This document shows, piece by piece, positions 1-12,365 of a stretch of DNA of 64,000 nucleotides. The notes below the pieces were generated by a model. It had not been told where the DNA came from. It did not search any database and saw nothing but the letters and a program-made list of their open reading frames with translations. Source of the DNA: Stenopsyche tienmushanensis. Its lineage: Eukaryota > Arthropoda > Insecta > Trichoptera > Stenopsychidae. The stretch spans positions 2,046,001 to 2,110,000 of the forward strand of contig WACJ01000515.1 of assembly GCA_008973525.1 (NCBI GenBank). The letters are read 5' to 3'. The position numbers and the translations under genes were made by a program. How positions within the stretch are numbered: position 1 is the stretch's first letter; every line of letters starts with the position of its first letter.

Positions 1-3000
1 TTAATTTATCCTCCAATCGATCCAACTGAATACTTACAACACTATTTAATGGTAAATGTAAACATATTGCGTGAAAAAATGTCAGGGGCCACACAAGTAT
101 TATACATTACACCACCGCAATCAATCTCCAGCTACAAAAATTCCATTAAAATAATTATCCGCCACAATACAAAAACCATGCCAATTATAAAATAATGCGG
201 CAATAAATCGTGTCGCAAATTTTCACGGTTCGTTAAGGGTTAAAACGCCAAAATATTGGACCTTTTATCGAAATTAAATATTCATCTGCGTTACGCGCAT
301 TTTAACACGCCGCTCGTGCGCTTGCGTAGGAAATGACCATGATCACGAAACTGTATCAGTGATAATTGAATAACTTTCGCAACTTTTACATATCAAATTC
401 CGATGGACGGAAGTCGGGACGTGGTGTATAAAAATATAATAATACGGTTGTTATTCGACCTTTTGTGGTCGGAATTAATTTTCACGCGCTAAATGGATAT
501 ATTCATGTGAGTCTATTGTGCGGGGACGGAATTACGAAATGTTTCTTTTGAAATAGTCTCGAAACGACTTGTATAGATCAGATCGAATTTATAGGATACA
601 AAACAGTTTCCATTCCGATTTGAAATGGATCAATACTTCTAAATTTTCCCTAAATGCCAATAAGATCTCTTCTTCAAATCTAACAATGAAAGCAAATCAT
701 AATAAATGAGAATACAAATTTACCTTAAATTTTATATACAATAAGACAGCAATGCTTAATATATTTTATAAATATACTACACGATTTTCGCGTACATATA
801 TCATTGCAAATTGCTAACTGATTATACTGATATGTGTGGAAAAACGAAGTTTCGACTGATATTTTTTTTATTCCCTCATAAATCATTTCATACCTAAAAA
901 CACTACATGAAAATTTCCTAGAAAAGTCTCTTATGCAGATCGCCTAAGTTCAATAATGAATATAGCACTTTAGCGTACTGATCTAGGTTTGCTTTAATTT
1001 CCTGGTTCTAAGAAGTTAATTACTTGGCCGATTAATTTTGTCAGACAGGTCCACTTATGAAGGTTTCATTTGCAACGATGGATTATTATGTCGTTAAAAA
1101 TTATTATATTTTTGCCAATCGATAATAATTCATATCCTACATAATTTTGATGAAAATTACTCAAAAAATAAAGTCTACAAATTTACCTTCACACATTTGG
1201 GTAAGATGAAATCGATGTAAATCTAAGGACCGTAAATGTTTCGAAATCCACTATGGACAATTGGATAACGTTTTTTATGTGAAATTTTTAATTATCTTTT
1301 TTCTTTATATTGCAAAACGTTTCACGCTTAATTTGATGGTAAAACATTTTGAAATTCGACGATAGTCGATTTTACTCGATGCCATGGTCTTATGTAATTA
1401 TCGATGCATTGGTGTAAAGCTCGAGTTCTTCTCAGCATGCACTCAATTATGTTGTGATAAAATATATTAGCTTTCTTATTGCATACATTGTCGTAAATTG
1501 GCTCGAAATTTCCGGCAATAAATCGGGGTGCCACAGTGGCGCGGCATGCGATTCATGAATTGGCGCATTGCTGGCTCATGTTAATCGATGTTAATATTCC
1601 GCGGAAACAATTCGGTGTCACTCATGTCACGTCACGGGTCGCTCAGACCGCAGTTTGTTACGTGTGACCATTTCTTCGGTGACTCCGATCAGTGAAAGTA
1701 TGACGTGTAATTTATTCACGGTACGCACGTCATGCTTCGCCACCGAAGAGTTTCCATTTCGACGACGATCACGGTACGGGTTGATTGGTGACCGAATGCC
1801 GGAGGCCATCGCCAACAGTTGGCAGACGATCGCGGTAAGTGAATCACCCTGATCATGACTCAAATCTGGGTCATGGATGCGAAGGGCTTGAGGTCGTTAG
1901 AATGTCTTCTTAGCATCGATACTAGGAAATGTAATGCTGTGCGAAGCTTAGGAGTCATCAATAACAATTGCTTTGAAATTTGATAGACAGATAGACAGGT
2001 AAATGGATCTAAAGGAATGTTCGTATAGTGGGATAGATCTTGGCCTTCTGTTATAATGATTCAGATTCAAATCCAGATTATGAAAAAATATTCGTGTGTC
2101 GTATTCTGAGTCCTGCATCTGAAAAAGTAAATACTGAAACAATTAATAAAGTTGAACTGGATTATTTATAGTTGCTCCTATAACTTCATTGTCAAATTTG
2201 TTCATTTATTAACTTGCTAAAAAGTCTAAACACTAAATCGTGATCCCATCTGGACAAGCTTCCAAAAAATATTCAAATACACTTTTAAAAAATAGGAAAT
2301 ACTATAGTACGTGTCATGGTTTAATCGATAAAGAGAAGAAATTACCGTTTTTACACATGCGACTGGATGATTGAAAAGTGGGTGTTGTATTCAAATCAAA
2401 AACGCAAAATACAATGACTTTCAAAGGGGCAGATAAGCTCATTAAAATGTATAATGGCACTCCAAAGCGATATTTTATCATGAAGTCCTTCCATATGATC
2501 AAACCATAACGAGGGAGATTTAGTGTACACAATTAGGAATTTTTAAAGCGGCATTGAGTACGAAAGGGCCAGATGTACTCAATCATCACTAATTTTTTTA
2601 GCAACATCATAATGCGCGACTCCATAAATCAAAGATAATCAAAGATGACAAACGATTCCGCATCCATCTTATTCTCCTGATTTTGATCTTTCCAGCTATC
2701 ATTTATTAAGATCGATGCAGCATTATTTATTGGGAGGAAAAAAATCATAAATATAGAAGAGGTAAAATGAGGAATCGATAAATATTTCATTTTCATTTAA
2801 AAAACGACATTCCTAACAATCGTCATCATATTTGCACATTTATGATGTTTGAGTACGCAATTTCAATTACGAGCTTAATTCATTTTCGCCAAGTTATCAC
2901 CTCTTGCTTATGAAATAAATTACCATATAAAAAGTTGTGGAACTTTGATCGACAATAATTGATCCTTCATTTGGTTTCATGCTTCAAGTGTATCCATCCA

Positions 3001-6000
3001 ATGCGATATGAGCTGAACGCTTTTTATTCAGCCGATGAGCATTTCATGCGTAATTCGACCGGTTTCTCTCGCGACTTTTGTTGTCGAAAGTAATTGACCC
3101 AGTTGTTGACCGTTTTATAACGATGTTAAAATTTCTTTCTGTAATATCCGAAAGCTGCTTCGACATTGGGTCATCGTGAGATCGCCAAAATATGAAAGAA
3201 ATGTTTATAATTTGTCGACAGTTTGCAAATCGCGTTCGGAGTTCTCACAGCCTTCTGTTAACACCGCGCACGGATTATAATCAATATTCATATCATCATG
3301 AATATTCATTTGGGTGATAGATCCAAGGCATCTCACTGTTTGTTTTAGTAAGCGATTTTCTCTCCGTTAGCCGTGATTTGTTGGACTTCCTAACTTTTTC
3401 AATGCGCCGGTTTACTGTCGGTCTTGTCAGTCATCGATGCATGAAACTGTCGCCGGCATGAGATTAACTTTTGTGCAATGGTTTAATTGCAACTTCCTTG
3501 TTGGTGATTTTTGCAACTGCACTCGACCAGGTGTGGTCGGTCATTTGGATAAGTGAATGCAATTCAAGAATGATCACCGCTCTTGGTGCGGTCGTGACAG
3601 TTAATTTCGCTCTGCAGGGAGAAAATGTTTGCGCACCATCGGACAAGCAAAAGCACTCTGAAATTGTGGACCAGACTGACTTTTAATGAAAGTCCAGCAT
3701 TATACAATCGACTGATATTCGTATAATGGATGTGTCCGTATTTATATATAGAGCACGAGAAGTTACGAAATGACCGTAAGCTCCGATCTGCAAAGAGACA
3801 AGCTTTTAAATGAAAGCTCACTGTCAGCCACGGAGGACAGGCGATGGCCATTTCCGGACTTTGAAACTCGATCCTTTCGCCTTATATTGATAATATCGAA
3901 TTCCAAACCTTCTATAAATCATAATTTGTAGTGGCAATTTCATAACCACATGTCTGCAATGTGAGATTGCCACTCCTTCCTTCTTGTAAACACCTCAACT
4001 TTAACATTCTCCTTACTCTTAAGAACTCTTTTCATTAGCATTTATGTTTGTTATGTTTGGACTCATTAATCCTATTGACATAGACATAGTTAGTATTTTA
4101 ACATAGATTTATCAAGATTAAATTTAAAAGCATATAGTATAGGATGGAATTTAAACACCCAAGCCTTGATTGTATAAATGCAACAATAGAAAATTCCTTG
4201 AAACTATTTAAACAATTTATAGCACCAGAACATATTTATTCATCTTTCGTAGATCTATGATTTTTAGATTTTTTTTCACAGCCTGGACCAAGACAATAAA
4301 AATTAACGACCGTCTGGATTATGACGATTTTAATATTAATATCAGAATAACCTTCGTATGTTCTCTCTAAAGTCGTTTACATGGTCAAAATAACTATTTT
4401 TAAATAATCTCACCAAATAAAGCGTCATGATGAATTTTCATATAAAATCGGCTGCTTAAAATGCACACAAGAACATAAAATAAATTAGCCTAATCTATAA
4501 ACATGTCCATTGTAATTTGAATGATCTTTCATAGATAAGATTGAATATGGCCATGCTATCATCTGATCAATTATTTATATTGCTTTATTTTTTGATTGCA
4601 GGTATTTTGATCTATTCGTTTACCATCCAGACCGTATGTATCCATCATTCGCTATAAAATATGTATCGATCTGATATCGACGAAGAAGTCATCATATCTA
4701 TGTATCATATCGTATTTATGATCGTTCTAGTTCTATATACATAACGAGAATGGCGGAATTATTTAACCGGTTACACCACCTTGCATTGAGCGCATATTTA
4801 TTATACAATCGACAATAAAACTTTATGCATTGTTTCATCATTTTTCTAGTAAAACGTTAATTATCCAATATTTCATCGAGACACTTATGATAGAATACCA
4901 ACGCGTACCGCTCAGATACAAGAAGTTATGATGATTTGACCCATTTGTCTGTTTAAAAATTCGCTCATTCTTGTTGACCGTTTATGTGTCGATTACGATG
5001 ACATTGTCCATTGAAATACAGTTTGCATTATTATGGTTATATGGTGAAACGGTACGTGTCCATGTGGGTGAACAACCTGCGTGACGATGCTCATAAACAA
5101 ACATGATGCTCTTCAATTATTGATGACACTCTGCCAATGCCATGGACACAAGAACTCTTCAATTGTTCGCACTCACGATCCGTTATTGATTTATTGTGTA
5201 ATTGATAATTCAATCTGAATGTATAGGTTGAAAAAATATCGACTATTGACCTTTGAGAGTAATCGATCAAAATCGCCTTGAAGAACTGGATAATATTAAT
5301 TCTATTGCTGTGCATATGTACAGCTGCGTTCAACATCAATGAAAGCCTTATTAATAGCTGAAATAATAATTGGTTGCTTTCATTCCGGGTTGGCAAGGAT
5401 TTAAAACCGGAAAACGTCAGTCAGACATTCAATGTGTCAACCATGAGCGGATAAGATCATGACTCTAATCAAACAGGATATTAAACGGAATATAAATTTG
5501 CATAGTATAATACTGAAAATGCATCCACAATATAATCAATGACTGATGGCTTCTTTGCTGTTGAATTGAAGCTCATGAATCTACCAATTATTAGGAATAT
5601 TCAGACATGAAACATCACTCAATAAGTTCGTAGGATAGAGATGCAATTTAATACGGTGCATTGTGTTATAAATATTGATAAAATAGCACCTTTTTTTGCA
5701 ATAATAACGCCATATAATATTCGTTATTGATGGTTCTTCCGTTCTCAATATAAAATACGGAAGCCAAAACCTTCCTATGAACTTATTGAGTGATGTGATA
5801 TAAGAGAGTTAATAGATGAAGTGATTTGCATCGCATCTTCTAAATCAAGATGAAGAATGAATGACCAAATACATATTTTTGATCGATCAAATATTTATAA
5901 TTTAGCTCAAAAGATTAGTGTTTAATTTAGAATATTTGTATGAAAAACGAGATGTTAAAAATCATTGCATCTTGATAGCAATATCCATGATATCTTTCGG

Positions 6001-7764
6001 ACAATTTTACCTTCCGACAAGTTAATTTTCCAAGAATCTTATATCGATATCGATCGAGCTTACGGAGAGAATTTATATATATATATATATTCAAATATAT
6101 AATACAAAGCACTGATTTTACGAATAGATTGAGTTCAAGTATCATTTGCATGTAGATAAATCATACGATTGCCCAATCTACTTAATAAACACAACCTATG
6201 TCAATTGATACATATCAATAATAAATTCGTTTTTTTTCCTTTCTGTCCAAGCCAGTCCGATCGCCGCTTTCCAAATGTGGCTCCATCACGAGAGCTAAAT
6301 ATCACAAGATCTGATTTAGAAATGCCCGAACCAGAAAATGGCATGTACTTATCCGCCTCGGATACTATTTCATTTGACCTATTGCCTATTGCAATAGACT
6401 AATGATCTAATTGTATAATCGGAAGGGGCTGTGAAGCAATGCTAAATTCGTCCGCAACGATGTTTCCCGTTTGCTTCATTAATAACACCCGAATGACTGC
6501 CATTTTTCGATCGTGATTCCAAATAGGACTTTATTTAAAGCGTCCCTGTTAATAGATGATCGAAATATTCAAGCTGAAAGCTTTAATATGAATTTAAAAT
6601 CCGTTGATGCGATTATTCAGCGCGTGGGCGCCATTTTGATTGGCGCAGCGCTCGAGCGGCCAAATGAGGAACTTTCGAATTGCACCGATTAATTACAAAT
6701 TAGATCGCATTCGATCGCAATTATTTGCATTCACGTTGATAACTAAATAAATATTTCATATTGCTTTCGATCCTTAGAAATTTTATCTCGTGTGCTGGTT
6801 CGACGTGAGGAGCGGCGATTGAATCGATCGGACATGTTGTATCGACATTTTCAGATGTCTCGCAGACCGCAACACGTTTATGATTAAGCCGAACGTTGCA
6901 CAACCACTCATTATAAATAATAAAAACGACGGTAAGTGGTCTGAATTCTGAAGCGTTTCACAAGAAGTGTCACTGGATGGTCGCTACAGGGTGGCGATAA
7001 AATTAAGAAACGCCGAAAATATGATCATTCAACAATCATTTCGTAGATAATGAGGCGTTTTCCGACGAATATAAATCGCATGCATCGCAGACAAGATCGT
7101 TATGGTTTCCTGTTGCAGTAAATGGCGCCGATCATTGCATTTGGATAGGCTCTTCTCAAATGTTGATAGCCTATTTTTTCCCAAATGGACGCCCGAAAAA
7201 GAGTCATTTTTCATGATTTTTTTTTAAATGAAAAAATAATCATACCACTTTTTTGACATTATTTTATTACAACCTTAAAGTACCAATTCATTTTATTTTT
7301 TTAAAAACAAAAAAATGGCGGAGTTATAAGGTATTTTATTAGGCGCCTTCTCTCGTGATATCAAACGGCTCGCCACTTGTCGAAGGTTTCCTGTTGAACT
7401 GAAACCGAAAATAGAAATATTTTTTGATTTTTAATATATTTAGGCATTCAACCAAGCGATAAAATTTTAAAAAAAGTATAAAATTAAAAATTTAATAGGC
7501 TTTTTAGTTAAACTTTCATATTTTTTTACCACTTTTTTTTGATAATTTTTACCCCAAAAAAATCATTTATTTACGCGAAAACCTTAAAATTTTAGCTTTT
7601 TTGAATAGATAATATTATAGCGAGAAACGTCCTAAAATTTCAGTCAGATCGATCAACAACTTTTTAAGCTGCAACTGGCGAACATATTGAAAATGCATTT
7701 TCGAGATAATCTCGTTTAAAGTTTCAATACGATAAAACTATCAATTTTTGTTACTTATGGATCA
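1..7764. other. Gene-free AT-rich region, probably intergenic or intronic
   Basis: No open reading frame here has a recognisable domain, and all are short. Two short GC-richer patches stand out, about 1,620-1,860 and 3,390-3,680. The first ends in a textbook GTAAGT donor at 1835. The second has an ATG at 3458 followed by a CAG/GTGTGG donor at 3527. Either could be a 5' exon of the downstream plus-strand gene, but neither can be proven. A short (AT)n run lies near 6,076. The stretch 7,200-7,760 is low-complexity and looks like the 3' flank of the transposase relic that follows. Confidence 0.5.
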
Positions 7765-8240
7765 ATCAGTGATTTCAAGCGAATATAATATATCTTCAGC
7801 TTTTTTTAAAACGTTGATTATCTTCGAGTAGCTGTTGTTTTCGGGCTATGCGAGCTGCTTTTGTCTCAGAAAGACTCTTACAGTAGGTTACCAATAATTA
7901 TATTTAACGTATTCATCATCTTTAAAATGAAGCTGTAGTCGTTATTAAATATTTCAGCAGCAATATACATTAATATTTCACATATTTTTACACCAGAATG
8001 CAAGCGCTTTGGAACCAGTCGCCAAACCGTTGAGTTAAAACATTCATTAGCATTTTGGGTATGGCCATCCAAGCATCTTTGAAGTAATTCATCCTTATAA
8101 AAATCTTTATAAATTGATAAGAGATGCTGTTTTATCTCTTGGCCAAAAAATGGAGTCAGACCTTCAAGCTTTGGATATTTTTTAAAGGTATAGCTTTCTG
8201 CCTTCAAGCATTCAACCAACATTACGGTGGAAATAAAATT
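7765..8240 (-). pseudogene. Mutator/Kolobok-like DNA transposase relic
   Basis: The minus-strand frame at 8222-7878 reads as the C-terminal half of a transposase family that is very common in insects and other arthropods (annotated in databases as a Mutator-like transposase domain). Visible landmarks are a segment IYKDFYKDELLQRCLDGHTQ, then NANECFNSTVW and PKRLHSGVK. Family members read close to ELLKKCLxGxTQNxNESFNxxxWxxxPK at this point. The frame stops at 7878, but another frame continues with ETKAARIARKQQLLEDN, the basic C-terminal tail expected of the family, so there is a frameshift near 7,880. Upstream of 8,240 the reading frame is full of stops. It is a dead fragment. Family identification is from memory of the motifs, and no terminal inverted repeats were found around it. 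Confidence 0.6.
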
Positions 8241-10338
8241 GAAGCATCGTTATTTACATACGCTAAAGAGCCCTGTCTGTTTATTGATTTTGCTAATGTT
8301 AAACAGCAAATGTTTATTAGATTTCATCGCCCAGGGCTTTCAAAAACGCTTTCGAGTTGCCATTTTCGACAGAGCCAATATTTAAAACAAATCAATTATA
8401 TTTGCACAGAAAACGCTTATAAACGACCTTGCACCAAATAAAGAACACGATTCTTGCAAAAGAACAACACGGATTTTTAAACGAATGCAGCGCTCAGTTT
8501 CGAGTGCAGGATGCCAAAAATGTAATCCATCTTTTATTTTCTGCAATCCATAAGGTCTGCAGATTGAAAAAAAGCACATGCTTGCTGGTCCAGGTCCGGT
8601 GATACAATATCCGCCGGGTTGCCTTAGATGGTATATGTGCCACATGAGCATTTTCACAAGTTGCAGACTGCATTCTTTGGGTTGGACAGTCATTGCCCTA
8701 TAACAGCTTTATTAATTCGGTCCAAAATCATTTTTAGATTTGAAAATCAATTTTTGCGGCCTAGTATTTATGTCTCTTCTGGACGTGACAATTTTATTGC
8801 TTCAATTTCAGGTGTCGGAATTGACCGGAAGCTATAAATATGTACGTGTGGTTGAAATGAAAACGCAATTTAACCTCGAGCTTTATTAGCACTTAAATTT
8901 AATGAAATCAAAAAGGGCTTCGTGAGAAAAATAACCCAAGACATCGCCAGAAAAAAATTCAATCAAGAAAAATGGATCCATTTGGACACAAGTATCCGTT
9001 CGTAGATCAATGCAGTAAATGTATAAATTAATAAAGAACAATGATAGACCTCGCGAAGCGATTGAATGGTTTCTTTTTGCCTTCCAGTTTTGTTAATGAT
9101 AGATAAGTGATCTTTGATTTCACAACATTTTTCATTCGATAACAATGAAAATGTTTATCAGTTACATATTGTATGCCACAAAAGAAACTTGTTAACGCGA
9201 TTTGCATAAGCTTTGGGAAATTGTGCAATGAACGTGCGTTGTTGTGGCCTCTTGCGAAATGTTATTGTACTTGGAATTCGCAGATCCTATTTCAATTAGC
9301 AGATGGAGTGGATAACGTCTAAGATCGAATTGCACGGCATTAAATCCAATTTCTCGATAAACATCTCAATCGCAAGCTTGAGAAACGCTGATGCACAGGA
9401 AATGCTTGAAATAAATCAAACAAATTATTGGACCATTAAAATAAACGACATCCATATCCACACGCTGAATTAGACCATGAATATTAATACAAATCTAATC
9501 ATGATTAATTCATTATGTAAGTATGCATCGATTTCAACGAAATTATTCCGCGTGTTTTTCTTGGGAAATCGCAAAATAAAAAAGAAATATTTGAGTTGCC
9601 ATGCGTAGATCGTAATTATGATATTAAAAATTACGTTCGTCTTAATTAATATTCACGTGTGCCATAAGCGATTTTGTAACATTGTTTTGTTATGCATTTT
9701 CATTCTTTCTTCGTCTATAAATTTCTATTACATGAAAATATACTTTAAAAAAATTATAATACTTTCTAATGTTTTGCTCAGAATGTAATGCCATAAAAAG
9801 GGATATATTTCAAAATCATAGCTCAGCTATTTTAAATACATGCAATTTCCATTTAATATCGTCATTAGGTTCCTATAAATACTGTGTTATATGAAGAATA
9901 CAAATGGTACTAAAACTACGATGTTATAAAGTTACATCTAAAATTAATAGTTTTCTTATTAATTACTTTTTATCATCATTAAATGAAGCCTTTATTCAAC
10001 AGCATCTTCATTTCCATGCTCTATTTTTTTGTATAACTATTTATGTATACATAAATAGTTCTTAAAGGTGCTCACGAATCCCGGGATTAGTAAACGTACA
10101 TATATGTTTTTCAAATTGTTATATTAACCTTTTCCTACCGGTGATGTATTTACTACACCTCGACTCTAATAATGGGAATATCGATATGATATATAATAGA
10201 TACGGGATTCAATTTTTTTGTATTCCTCCGTAATATAATTACGAATCACATCAAAGTATTATAGTATATAAATATTCATCTGCAGCGATGGAAATAAATA
10301 ATTTGTCGGGAAATCGGGAATTTTGTGAGTTTTAGTCC
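8241..10338. other. Gene-free AT-rich region
   Basis: Nothing recognisable beyond short ORFs in several frames. The part next to 8,240 (to about 8,700) may be further decayed transposon sequence, since it holds overlapping ORFs on both strands and is less AT-rich than its surroundings. Confidence 0.4.
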
Positions 10339-10719
10339 GTGTCTCAGCTGAAAGGAATTTTATCAGTCACATTGATGGCGTTATATGAAAATGGGGGCTC
10401 ATGCGGTCATCAACTCGAACTAGTATTTAAATATCTGATGACGATAGCTCCAACGAGTGTGGAGGCTGAGCGTGCATTTTCAGCTTCAAGTTGCTTGGCT
10501 TCCAAAATCAAATCCAGACTTAATGACGAAACCTTCGAATCCTTCAGCAATCATATACACAATAAATTATTATATCAATATGATACTTATCTATGCATAT
10601 ATTTACGTTTAGAATCCAAAATTAATTTAAATTCATATGAAATTCAGCTTTTTTTAAAAAAAGATTTATTATTATTTTTATCTAGAAATAATTCGCAAAA
10701 CTCGTATAATAGTTTGTAG
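10339..10719 (+). mobile_element. hAT transposase C-terminal fragment
   Basis: A 126-codon plus-strand frame contains the hAT dimerisation region: YLMTIAPTSVEAERAFSAS followed by KIKSRLNDETFESF. The ERAFSAS core after a (T)SxEAE motif is the most conserved signature of hAT (Ac/Tam3/hobo) transposases. The catalytic and zinc-finger BED parts expected upstream are not visible, and the frame has no convincing start, so this is a truncated, non-functional copy. Terminal inverted repeats and an 8-bp target duplication were not found by eye. The last ~40 codons are AT-rich and may be readthrough rather than transposase. Confidence 0.75.
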
Positions 10720-11879
10720 ATATTTATCTTATAAATTGTTTGACATATTTTATATAATTAAAGCCTTGCTCAATTGAAACATGATATTGCTTACATCAAT
10801 TGGTTATTTATTATCCTTTTAAAGTATATGGGCAATATTGTTAATTGACCCGTAATGGGTACTCATATTGTTGCGATTCTCAAAACGAAAATAGAAAAAA
10901 AACACATATAATTATTAAATTATATATGCATCGTTATACAATATGTCACGGCCAAATTTTATGGCTGTTTTGGCGTCAACAAACGCATTCGTTGAATATC
11001 AATGATATTTTTTTCCAATAATGCAAGCCTAAATTACGTAAAAACTCACCCGTTATATCGAACCTTGAATTAATCATCGTGACGTCGCTCAGATAATTAA
11101 TTTCAGAGATGTTTCACAATATTTATCTTCGAACATAATACGAGCCGATAGCGAAGATCCATATCAGAAGTCAAAGGCCGATTATGCAAACTGTTGTATA
11201 ATATTACGAGGAAAACGACGATAAATCGCTCCGGAATTCAATGTCAAAGTAATTGTACATCGATTCATGTGGATTTTCGTAATTATTTAATGTATTTAAA
11301 ATCGATTCCGATTGAATAAATTATTCACTTATGGTGCGTCAAATTGGACCTGCGATCGTTCGTGGAAGATCTAGAACTTGTATGAGAACTCGCTACCCTT
11401 GATCTTATAAACTAACAAATAAAATACATCTGTCAATTGATTGAATTCATTAAAACGTCTTCGCGGCATATCATTTACATTCTATTAAATTCACGAAGAA
11501 CTAGATCATATGCGTACTTAGATTCCCATGCAAATCCAATCTGTATATTAATTGCTTAAGAACATAAGACTTTCACATTCGATCGTCGATGCTAATTCTT
11601 TATTTTTGTCAAGTTAAATTGCATGCGCAAATGGCAAATTTTATAAATAAATTTTGTATTAAAAATATGTAAAGGTGAAAATAAAAAACATTTTCCTGCA
11701 TTAATCCTGCATTTCCTTACTTTATTGGTTTTATGCAAATACAAAGGAGCGCCGAAGATTTATGCTTTTTAAATTTGGGATCGCGAATTTATCACAACGT
11801 TATCGACACAAAAAAAACACTGCTTAATGTATACATAAATTCAAAATGCATTTAAATGTTATCTTCTTATAAAAACGCG
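10720..11879. other. Gene-free AT-rich region
   Basis: No gene, RNA or repeat recognised. Confidence 0.4.
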
Positions 11880-11944
11880 CTGATAATTCAACTCTTAAAT
11901 AGTGTTCCATTAAACTTACAAGTATTACTATAATGAACGTTTTA

Positions 11945-12365
11945 ATCCAGGCTTATTTTGGTTTTCTGGATCTGATTATGATATATTCATCCGTTATGAC
12001 TGTTTTGACATCAATTTTATACAATTCGAAGCATCGATTAAGAAATGAGTAACTAATCCGACTTTCAGAGGCCATCATAAGATCAAAGAGAAAATGTGGG
12101 CGTTGGCATTTCAAGGTGGAAAATTGTGATACAAACGAGTATTTTTGATCAATTTGTTGCAAATAATAGCAACAAAATACTCGAGCGATTGTATGCCTGG
12201 TATTTTATACGATTTCATAGTTGAGGATAATAATGGACTTCTTTTTAAGCAACTGCTGAAGACCTTTGCATGGGAAGATAAACGAGGAATACGCAATAAT
12301 CGATGTTAAAATTCTTACAACACTGAAATTTTACATTCAGTTATATTTTTTCTGTTAAATTGGGA
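11945..12365 (+). pseudogene. Degenerate copy of Ir21a exon 1
   Basis: This block aligns with 47,905-48,350, the first exon of Ir21a. The stretch from ACTTTCAGAGGCCAT at 12,061 differs from the functional exon at about 8 of 72 positions by my hand count, and divergence rises on both sides. It cannot encode a receptor. Two arginine codons CGA of the parent are TGA stops here (in the AAGAAATGA triplets near 12,041 and in TTGTGATAC at 12,125). A deletion of about 14 nt after the ACCTTT at 12,262 shifts the frame. No later Ir21a exon is found nearby. Weak similarity may extend upstream past the parent ATG to about 11,880, which would favour a DNA-level duplication over a retrocopy. It lies on the same strand as Ir21a, 36 kb upstream. 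Confidence 0.85.
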
